18,482 bases of DNA, from the NCBI GenBank assembly GCA_050292445.1, contig JBNKLQ010000113.1, positions 1 through 18,482 on the forward strand, written 5' to 3'. Position numbers and translations under genes: made by a program. Origin of the DNA: Leptofilum sp050292445. Its GTDB lineage: Bacteria > Chloroflexota > Anaerolineae > Promineifilales > Promineifilaceae. Under the pieces are notes generated by a model. It was not told the origin of the DNA. It saw only the letters and a list, made by a program, of their open reading frames with translations, and ran no database searches. Below, piece by piece: positions 13,046-18,482 of this stretch. The first letter of the stretch is position 1. Every line of letters begins with the position of its first letter.

Positions 13046-14845
13046 ATGCTGCAAAAAATCAACTTGCCCATCAAACCATATTGGGATTTGCTGGCCAACT
13101 ACCTGAAACCACAAAAAAAGACGGTGCTGTGGCTGGCGCTGCTGCTGGTTGTCAGCATCGGCTTGCAGCTGGCCAACCCGCAAATTGTGAAGTATTTCAT
13201 CGACACCGCCAGCGAACCAGTAGCCAACGGAACGGCCGCTTTCCAGCAAGGTCTCAATAAGCTCCTGGGGGCAGCGGCGCTGTTCATGAGCGTGGCCATC
13301 GTGCGGCAGGTCATTACGTTGACGGCCGTGTACGTGGGTGAAAACGTCGCCTGGACCGCGACCAACGCCCTGCGCGCCGACCTCGCCCTGCACTGCCTGC
13401 GCCTGGATATGGCGTTTCATAAGCAGCACAAGCCGGGTGAACTGATTGAGCGCGTCGATGGGGATGTGAACAAGCTGGCCAACTTCTTCTCCCAGATGTT
13501 TATCCAACTTACCAGCAACGTACTCCTACTGGTGGGAGTCATTGTGCTGCTCTGGCTGGTAGATTGGCATGTGGGGCTGTCGATTACGGCCGTTGCCTTT
13601 CTGGGCGTTTTAGGCATGAACTATCTGCGCACCCTCACCGTGCCCCGCTGGGAAGCGCTGCGCCAGATTGAAGCCACCCTGTTTGGTTTTTTGGAAGAAT
13701 GGCTCACCGGAACAGAAACGATCCGCACCGCCGGGGCCGAACCCTACATCCTGCAAAAAATGATGCGGCTGGGACGAGATCGCTGGCTCAAAATGCGCCA
13801 CGCCATCAAGGTCAATGTGCTCGTCTGGAATTTGCCCTTGGGCGTGTTTACCCTGGCTTACATCGCTGCCCACATCTTTGGCACGACCCTCTTCAAAAAC
13901 AGCGCGCTTACCATCGGCGGTATTTACCTGATTTTTTACTACATCGAGGTTATCAAAGAACCCTTGTGGATTGTAAACCGGCAAATTGAAGATTTGCAGC
14001 GAGCCGCTGCCAGCATTCACCGCATCATGGCCCTGCAAGCAGAACAGCCCACCATGCGCGATGGTCCCGGTGTCGATGTTGCCCAGGGGCCGCTGGCGGT
14101 TACGTTTGACCATGTTTCCTTTTTTTATGCCGACGATCCGGAGACGATGATTTTGCATGATGTGGATTTCCATCTGGCACCCGGCAAGGTGTTGGGGCTG
14201 TTGGGCCGTACAGGCAGCGGCAAATCCACCCTGACCAAGCTGCTCTTCCGCTTTTACGATCCTTCTGAGGGAACGATTTTACTGAGCAGCAACGGCAGCC
14301 AGTTTGATTTGCGTGACGCAAAGCAGGCGGAGCTGCGCCGCCACATCGGCCTGGTCACACAGGAAGTGCAGCTGTTTCACGCCAGCGTGCGGGACAACCT
14401 TACCTTGTTTGACGACAGCATCAACGATACACAAATTTTGGCCGTGCTGGAGGAAGTGGGGCTGACCACCTGGCTGGAGAGCCTGCCCAACGGTCTGGAT
14501 TCGCCGCTGCAAGGTGACGCCAGCCTTTCTGCCGGAGAGGCCCAACTGCTGGCGTTTGTCCGGGTCTTCTTGGCCAATCCGGGGCTGGTGATTATGGATG
14601 AAGCCTCATCCCGGCTGGACCCGGTGACGGAGTTGAAGATTGAGCAGGCCATCGACAAGCTGCTGGCCAATCGCACGGGCATCATTGTGGCCCATCGGCT
14701 GGCCACCGTGCAGCGCGCCGACGAGATTATGATTTTGGCCAACGGCCGTATCACAGAACACGCCCCCCGCATCCAACTCGCCGCCGATCCCACCTCCCAA
14801 TTTGCCCAACTGTTGGTGACTGGTCTGGAGGAGGCAATTACCTAA
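13046..14845 (+). CDS. ABC exporter half-transporter, catalytic-Glu subunit with degenerate signature
   Basis: A 599-residue type IV (ABCB-like) half-transporter: about six membrane helices in residues 1-320, then an ATPase domain. Visible motifs are Walker A GRTGSGKS (387-394, Lys393), Q-loop Gln439, signature LSAGEAQ (494-500), Walker B ending Asp518-Glu519, D-loop SSRLD and H-loop His550. The signature departs from LSGGQ. With the next gene it should form a heterodimer, where this Glu519 pairs with the partner's intact LSGGQ. Start: the frame could begin at TTG 13025 inside the terminator T-run; ATG 13046 (MLQKINLPIKPYW) is preferred, with GGA about 10 nt upstream. The cargo is unknown; drugs, lipids or peptides are all possible. 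Confidence 0.9.
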   Translation: MLQKINLPIKPYWDLLANYLKPQKKTVLWLALLLVVSIGLQLANPQIVKYFIDTASEPVANGTAAFQQGLNKLLGAAALFMSVAIVRQVITLTAVYVGENVAWTATNALRADLALHCLRLDMAFHKQHKPGELIERVDGDVNKLANFFSQMFIQLTSNVLLLVGVIVLLWLVDWHVGLSITAVAFLGVLGMNYLRTLTVPRWEALRQIEATLFGFLEEWLTGTETIRTAGAEPYILQKMMRLGRDRWLKMRHAIKVNVLVWNLPLGVFTLAYIAAHIFGTTLFKNSALTIGGIYLIFYYIEVIKEPLWIVNRQIEDLQRAAASIHRIMALQAEQPTMRDGPGVDVAQGPLAVTFDHVSFFYADDPETMILHDVDFHLAPGKVLGLLGRTGSGKSTLTKLLFRFYDPSEGTILLSSNGSQFDLRDAKQAELRRHIGLVTQEVQLFHASVRDNLTLFDDSINDTQILAVLEEVGLTTWLESLPNGLDSPLQGDASLSAGEAQLLAFVRVFLANPGLVIMDEASSRLDPVTELKIEQAIDKLLANRTGIIVAHRLATVQRADEIMILANGRITEHAPRIQLAADPTSQFAQLLVTGLEEAIT

Positions 14846-14850
14846 TGATA

Positions 14851-14914
14851 AAGTGCCAGGCACTGGCGATGAGGATCTAAAATAGTTGATCCGTTCCGCC
14901 AGTGCCTGGCACTT
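14851..14914. repeat. Perfect 18-bp inverted repeat between the two exporter genes
   Basis: AAGTGCCAGGCACTGGCG (14851-14868) is exactly complementary to 14897-14914, with an inner GGATC/GATCC stem in the loop. Each arm also contains its own 13-bp palindrome AGTGCC-N-GGCACT. It begins 5 bp after the first stop and ends 12 bp before the next ATG, so it would form a strong hairpin in the intercistronic mRNA. It could tune the ratio of the two subunits or be a REP-type insertion. Confidence 0.8.
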
Positions 14915-14926
14915 CTAGGCAAAACC

Positions 14927-16741
14927 ATGAACACCCTATCCTACTACTGGCGGCTCATCCGCTACCAGCCTAAATATTACGCCAGCGACATCATCACGAT
15001 TTCGATTCACTTTGCGGCCACCACGGCACTGGGGCTAATTTTGCGCGCCTTTTTCAACGGCCTGACCGGAGAGTCCAGCTTTGCCCTGCCGCTGTGGCCC
15101 ATCGTCGGGCTGCAAATTGTTTATGCCCTCATTACCGCCACTTCCCAAATGGCGGCGGGCTGGGCCTTTATCAACTTTGAATACATCTCGTTCGATCTAC
15201 TCATCCGCAACATGTTAGCACGGGTGCTTCAGCTGCCCGGCTCCCGTCCCCTGCCACAAAACGAGGACGGCACCACGATGTCCACCGGGCAGGCGATCAG
15301 CACCTTTCGCGACGATACAGACCAGTTGCTCATGGCCATTGTCGCCGTGGATGATGTAATTGGGCTGCTCATCAGCGCGGGTATCTCAGTGACAATCATG
15401 CTGCAAATTAGCGTGCCGGTGACGTTGGGCACGTTTGTGCCGCTGCTGATCGTCGTGGGCATTGCCCAGCGGCTGGGGGAGCGAGCCAAGCGGTATCGCA
15501 AAGCGAGCCGTGAAGCAACTAGCCAGGTAACTGGCATGATTGCCGACATGTTCAACAGTACGCAAGCTCTCAAGGTGGCCAATGCCGAAGCGCGGGTGAT
15601 CGACCGCTTTCGTGAGATTAACGACCAGCGTAAGCAGACGATGGTGCGCGACAAGTTGCTGACCGAGTTGGTGGATGCCTTGAGCGAAGGCACGGTTGAG
15701 TTGGGGATGGGCCTCATTCTGCTGCTTGCAGCGCGGCAAATGTATGCCGGAACGTTTACCCTGGGTGATTTTGCCCTGTTTGCTGCTTATATCTGGCCTG
15801 TCACCCAGCTTTTCCGCATCTTCAGCCGGATGATTACCAATTACAAGCAGGCGGGTGTCTCTACGCAGCGCATGGAAACGATGATGCAGGGTGCGCCTGT
15901 GGGCGAGGTGGTGGCTCATCACCCACTGTATCTCGAAAGTCTCCTGCCACCGCTGCCCTACACACCAAAGTCAACAGAACATATGCTCACCGATCTCACC
16001 GTTAAAAATCTCAACTTCACCTACCCTGGCAGCGAAAACGGCATTCACAATCTCAACCTGTCACTGCAGGCGGGCCAGTTTGTGGTGGTGACGGGGCGCA
16101 TCGGCGCGGGCAAAACGACGCTGCTGAAGGTGCTGTTAGGGCTGCTCCCGGCGGATGGGGGCGAGATTTTCTGGAACGGCCGTCCCGTTCCCGATCCTGC
16201 CAATTTTATGATCCCCCCTCGCGTAGCCACCACCATGCAAATTCCGCGCCTGTTCAGCGAGTCGGTGCGGGACAACATTTTGCTGGGTTTGCCGGAGGAT
16301 CAGGTGGACGTGATGGGGGCGGTGAAAACGGCCGTTTTCGAGCAAGATTTGGCCCAGATGGAGCAAGGGTTAAACACTATCGTCGGGCCGCGCGGCCAGC
16401 GGCTGTCTGGCGGTCAGGCGCAGCGCGTGGCCGCAGCGCGCATGTTTGTGCGCCAGCCGGAACTGCTTATCTTTGATGATTTGTCGAGTGCGCTGGATGT
16501 GGAGACGGAGATAGTATTGTGGGAGAGGGTTTTTGGTGCAGGGGAGCAGGGGAGCGGGGGAGAATCTACGCAACAAACGTGTTTAGTTGTGAGTCATCGG
16601 CGGGCGGCTCTGCGACGGGCAGATCATGTGGTGGTGCTGAAAGACGGCCGTATCGAGGACGAAGGTACCCTAGAAGAACTGCTGGGTCGCTGTGAGGAAA
16701 TGCAGCAGCTGTGGCAAACGGAAACGGCCGTGGGTGAGTGA
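14927..16741 (+). CDS. ABC exporter half-transporter, degenerate-Walker B subunit with canonical signature
   Basis: A 604-residue partner of the preceding gene: N-terminal membrane domain with about six helices, then an ATPase domain. Motifs are Walker A GRIGAGKT (390-397, Lys396), Q-loop Gln438, signature LSGGQ (493-497), Walker B with Asp517-Asp518 where the catalytic Glu is expected, D-loop SSALD and H-loop His557. Asp in place of Glu is the hallmark of the non-hydrolysing site in heterodimeric exporters such as TM287/288 and BmrCD. Between Walker B and the H-loop there is an extra G/S/E-rich stretch encoded by three tandem 8-bp repeats (16538-16561). Weak AGG about 8 nt before the ATG. 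Same operon as the first subunit despite the 81-bp gap. Confidence 0.9.
   Translation: MNTLSYYWRLIRYQPKYYASDIITISIHFAATTALGLILRAFFNGLTGESSFALPLWPIVGLQIVYALITATSQMAAGWAFINFEYISFDLLIRNMLARVLQLPGSRPLPQNEDGTTMSTGQAISTFRDDTDQLLMAIVAVDDVIGLLISAGISVTIMLQISVPVTLGTFVPLLIVVGIAQRLGERAKRYRKASREATSQVTGMIADMFNSTQALKVANAEARVIDRFREINDQRKQTMVRDKLLTELVDALSEGTVELGMGLILLLAARQMYAGTFTLGDFALFAAYIWPVTQLFRIFSRMITNYKQAGVSTQRMETMMQGAPVGEVVAHHPLYLESLLPPLPYTPKSTEHMLTDLTVKNLNFTYPGSENGIHNLNLSLQAGQFVVVTGRIGAGKTTLLKVLLGLLPADGGEIFWNGRPVPDPANFMIPPRVATTMQIPRLFSESVRDNILLGLPEDQVDVMGAVKTAVFEQDLAQMEQGLNTIVGPRGQRLSGGQAQRVAAARMFVRQPELLIFDDLSSALDVETEIVLWERVFGAGEQGSGGESTQQTCLVVSHRRAALRRADHVVVLKDGRIEDEGTLEELLGRCEEMQQLWQTETAVGE
16538..16561 (+). 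repeat. Three tandem 8-bp repeats inside the ABC ATPase domain
   Basis: gcagggga, gcagggga and gcggggga lie in direct tandem within the coding sequence. Twenty-four bases keep the frame and encode a Gly/Glu/Ser-rich loop between the Walker B and H-loop motifs. Tandem GGGGAGC-type repeats are usually intergenic; here they sit in a conserved domain. Confidence 0.8.
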
Positions 16742-16770
16742 GCAAGTTTGCAGGTAGCAAGTTGCAGGTC
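16742..16770 (+). repeat. Short direct repeat after the exporter operon
   Basis: GCAAGTTTGCAGGTA is followed directly by GCAAGTTGCAGGTC: two copies differing by one inserted T and the last base. No terminator hairpin was seen between the exporter stop (16741) and the next gene. Confidence 0.6.
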
Positions 16771-16816
16771 ATTTACCACTTCTTACAAATTGCTTCCCCT
16801 AGCTTGAAACATCTGC

Positions 16817-16822
16817 TAAACT
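16817..16822 (+). promoter_or_regulatory. Extended -10 of the two-gene cassette (leaderless)
   Basis: TG-C-TAAACT is an extended -10 ending 9 nt before the ATG at 16832, with no Shine-Dalgarno. The -35 region is poor (TTCCCC at 17 bp). This is the third example in the window of a -10 sitting directly at the start codon. Confidence 0.4.
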
Positions 16823-16831
16823 GGTGCCATT

Positions 16832-17224
16832 ATGAGCGTTCAAGTCACTTTATCTTTACCCAATAATTTGTTTGAACACGCCAAAGACCTGGGCAATGCG
16901 ACCAAACGGGATACGGCTGAAGTGTTAGCCGACGCCCTGGAAATGATGTGGCCCACTTTGCCCGATTCGCCTGCTGCCAACTTGCCAGCCATCGCTTCAC
17001 TTTCTGATGAGGATGTTTTAGCCCTGGCTGATATGAAGCTGGACGAAGCCCAAAACAACCGCTTAAGCGAGCTGCAAACCAAAGGGAAACAAGCAACCCT
17101 CACCGAAGTTGAGCGGTTTGAACTGCTTTCCCTTCTGCAAATTTACCAGCTAGGCCAACTGCGCAAATCTGAAGCCCTGGCCGAAGCTGTGCGGCGTGGT
17201 TTGCGTGCCCCTCTCTCCTTATGA
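16832..17224 (+). CDS. Small hypothetical protein coupled to an HNH nuclease gene
   Basis: A 130-residue soluble protein. The N-terminus MSVQVTLSLPNNLFEHAKDL resembles the strand and first helix of ribbon-helix-helix DNA-binding proteins (alternating beta residues, then a helix), followed by TKRDTAEVLADALEMMW. The second half, from LSDEDVLALADMKLDEAQNN, is helical and charged and ends in AEAVRRGLRAPLSL. I do not recognise a named family. Its stop overlaps the ATG of the nuclease gene (ATGA, 17221-17224), so the pair is translationally coupled and probably works together, this protein perhaps as DNA-binding partner or inhibitor (inference). Confidence 0.65.
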   Translation: MSVQVTLSLPNNLFEHAKDLGNATKRDTAEVLADALEMMWPTLPDSPAANLPAIASLSDEDVLALADMKLDEAQNNRLSELQTKGKQATLTEVERFELLSLLQIYQLGQLRKSEALAEAVRRGLRAPLSL

Positions 17225-17643
17225 CCCTGTCGGAAGACACCCGCGAATTTGTCAGACAAAGAGCCGAAAATCGGTGCGAATATTGCCAAAGCCACCAGGA
17301 TTACACGATGGGGCGTTTGCAGATTGATCATGTTTGGCCCTTGGCCGAAGGTGGCTCAGATGAACCAGAAAATCTTTGCCTGGCCTGCGAATTATGCAAC
17401 CAATACAAATGGGCCAAGACAACGGGCATCGATCCGCAAAGTGGCAATGCGATTGAATTATTCAATCCTTGCCAGCAGCAGTGGACTGATCATTTTGTCT
17501 GGAGTACAGATGGTGTTTTGATTCATGGCTTGACCCCAAGCGGACGAGCCACAGTTGAAGCGTTAAGGCTTAACAATCCGCTGGCTGTAACCGTTCGGCG
17601 CAACTGGGTTTTGGCTGGCTGGCACCCACCAACCCACAATTAA
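17221..17643 (+). CDS. HNH endonuclease
   Basis: A 140-residue protein with a complete HNH (beta-beta-alpha-metal) motif. A first zinc pair is CEYC (Cys19, Cys22), then Asp36-His37 in LQIDHVWPLAEGG, Asn51 in PENLCLAC, and the second pair Cys56-x-x-Cys59 followed by Asn60. His37 is the expected general base. The C-terminal part (WTDHFVWSTDGVLIHGLTPS, then a tail ending GWHPPTHN) is typical of the small stand-alone HNH proteins common in cyanobacteria and Chloroflexota, whose natural target is not established. Coupled by a 4-bp overlap to the upstream small gene. Convergent with the GH16-like gene, with 39 bp between the stops and no obvious terminator. Confidence 0.85.
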   Translation: MTLSEDTREFVRQRAENRCEYCQSHQDYTMGRLQIDHVWPLAEGGSDEPENLCLACELCNQYKWAKTTGIDPQSGNAIELFNPCQQQWTDHFVWSTDGVLIHGLTPSGRATVEALRLNNPLAVTVRRNWVLAGWHPPTHN

Positions 17644-17682
17644 CGAAGAATCCCTCTAAACCTCATCAGGTAAAATCCTTGC

Positions 17683-18480
17683 TTAAATCGGCCGGTAGCC
17701 TCTCACATAATCCACCTCAAAGGTCTTGGGCCAAGAGGTGGTTTTTGACTCGGGGGTGAGATACTGGGGAATTTCGTAAACGGTTAGCATGAACTGCATG
17801 GGATAGCTGGGTGACTGCTGGATGGTCCGGGTTTTGACGTTGTCCACGAAAAAACTGACATGCGTGGGTGTCCATTCGGCAGCGTAAATGTGGTAGTGGG
17901 CTGCATTGATGGCTATCCGTTCCTGATAAAATTCGTCGGTAATGTGGGGATCGTTAAAGGGATGCAGGCCATAACCAACTTGAGCGGATACGGCCGTCAT
18001 CTCATGACCAAATATCTCGCAAAGGCAAATTTCAGCCGACTGTTCTGGCTGCTCCTCAAACCCTATCAGCCACAGCGCAATCATATAGCCAGGAATTGCC
18101 AGGGCTTTCAATCTGGTTTCAAAATACCCATAAAGCGGAGTGTACAGTTTGGTGGCAGGCTGGGCTTCTTTGACCACGAGGCCAGGCCGAAAAGGATGCT
18201 GGCCAACCGCACTGCCCACTGGCCCAGAGTGGCAGCCCGTTTGCAAAGCAGAAACGCGAATATCACCATCAAATTCAGGCGACCAGGGCGGTTGATCCGC
18301 CTCAAGGTGAAGCCGCAGGCGGTCACCGGGTAAAGAATAACGAGCCGCAGCCTGGGCGCGGCTGCTCCACTGTGGCAAATAATAAGGCAGCCAGTTGCCC
18401 GTATTTAACGTAGCTCTCTGAAAATCGTCCGCAAATTCCAGATGATAACCAGATTTTTCACGAGGGTTTGCCGGGAAATC
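17683..18480 (-). CDS. GH16-like glycoside hydrolase, N-terminus outside window
   Basis: About 265 C-terminal residues are visible; the frame is open to the right edge, so the start lies beyond it. The order of features fits the GH16 beta-jelly-roll (laminarinase/beta-glucanase-like): an early FADDFQRATLNTGNWLPYY, then TPLYGYFETRLKALAIPGY, the active-site strand S-A-E-I-C-L-C-E-I-F-G-H-E, then YHIYAAEWTPTHVSFFVDN and a final FEVDYVRGYRP. GH16 enzymes use E-x-D-x-(x)-E; here both Glu are kept but the middle Asp is Cys (codons at 18016-18033). The enzyme could be altered in activity or represent a divergent subfamily. Secretion cannot be judged because the N-terminus is missing. Confidence 0.75.
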   Translation of the reverse strand, partial: DFPANPREKSGYHLEFADDFQRATLNTGNWLPYYLPQWSSRAQAAARYSLPGDRLRLHLEADQPPWSPEFDGDIRVSALQTGCHSGPVGSAVGQHPFRPGLVVKEAQPATKLYTPLYGYFETRLKALAIPGYMIALWLIGFEEQPEQSAEICLCEIFGHEMTAVSAQVGYGLHPFNDPHITDEFYQERIAINAAHYHIYAAEWTPTHVSFFVDNVKTRTIQQSPSYPMQFMLTVYEIPQYLTPESKTTSWPKTFEVDYVRGYRPI

Positions 18481-18482
18481 CA

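Larger units (their letters stand above)
538..17997. repeat. Dispersed iterated palindrome ACGGCCGT (27 sites)
   Basis: The 8-bp palindrome starts at 538, 1856, 1946, 2244, 3198, 3434, 5199, 5507, 7259, 7818, 7927, 8119, 9673, 10319, 10899, 10927, 11278, 12070, 12957, 13322, 13586, 14742, 16176, 16328, 16644, 16724 and 17990. Eleven of these extend to the exact 10-mer AACGGCCGTT (537, 1855, 1945, 3197, 5506, 7258, 7926, 8118, 9672, 10318, 16327). In coding regions 13 read T-A-V, seven x-G-R and four R-P. Three are non-coding or at stop codons (1856, 5199, 12957). Counts are by eye and could miss one or two. Confidence 0.9.

Noticed and set aside
12754..13507. Minus-strand open frames of 114 and 193 aa over the exporter leader and start
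   Set aside because: They cross the promoter, terminator hairpin and ACGAAT array and are antisense to the clearly coding ABC gene; no recognisable protein features.
15229..15922. Long minus-strand frames (162 and 178 aa) inside the second ABC gene
   Set aside because: Antisense shadows of a strongly conserved coding sequence without start signals of their own.

Overview
The window looks like bacterial chromosome of moderate GC, most likely from a Chloroflexota (Anaerolineae-type) organism. This is an inference from four things: two large tandem MalT/LuxR-type STAND regulators, DUF4386-like membrane proteins, a mix of leaderless and Shine-Dalgarno-led genes, and many short intergenic inverted repeats. 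No rRNA, tRNA, CRISPR array, phage gene or transposase was found. The most unusual property is window-wide: the palindrome ACGGCCGT (often AACGGCCGTT) occurs 27 times by eye count, against about 0.4 expected by chance. It resembles the highly iterated palindromes of cyanobacteria.

Region 1 (1-5118, all minus strand) holds small metabolic and membrane genes. These are a partial MDR-family oxidoreductase with a pair of operator-like palindromes at its promoter; a translationally coupled pair (small soluble protein plus DUF4386-like membrane protein); a small MBOAT-like membrane protein; a membrane-protein gene broken by one in-frame TGA; an NAD(P)-binding atypical SDR; a second DUF4386-like protein; and a glycine-zipper membrane peptide. 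The leaders of the small soluble protein and of the MBOAT-like gene are duplicates of each other. They share a perfect 25-bp dyad in which the arms are conserved and all seven spacer bases differ. A 165-bp foldback element with REP/MITE character lies at 2527-2691.

Region 2 (5206-11484, minus strand) is regulatory. Two tandem paralogous MalT-like regulators (887 and 869 aa) each have a -10 hexamer directly before the start codon and no Shine-Dalgarno sequence. An overlapping pair of SRPBCC (Bet v 1/START-fold) proteins lies upstream of them. These regulators are candidates for controlling the small genes downstream, but the sequence does not prove this.

Region 3 (11665-13045) holds a minus-strand aldo/keto reductase and a 382-bp divergent intergenic region. 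That region carries three successive inverted repeats, including a mirror-symmetric cluster of eight ACGAAT units, then a strong promoter followed immediately by a terminator-like GC hairpin with a T-run, just before the ABC genes.

Region 4 (13046-16741, plus strand) encodes a heterodimeric ABC exporter. The first subunit has a catalytic Glu but a degenerate signature (LSAGE). The second has a canonical LSGGQ but Asp in place of the catalytic Glu, which predicts one working and one degenerate ATP site. An 18-bp perfect inverted repeat separates the two genes.

Region 5 (16832-18482) has a coupled two-gene cassette (small hypothetical protein plus HNH nuclease, ATGA overlap) on the plus strand. 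Convergent to it is the 3' part of a GH16-like glycoside hydrolase gene whose active-site motif reads E-I-C-L-C-E.
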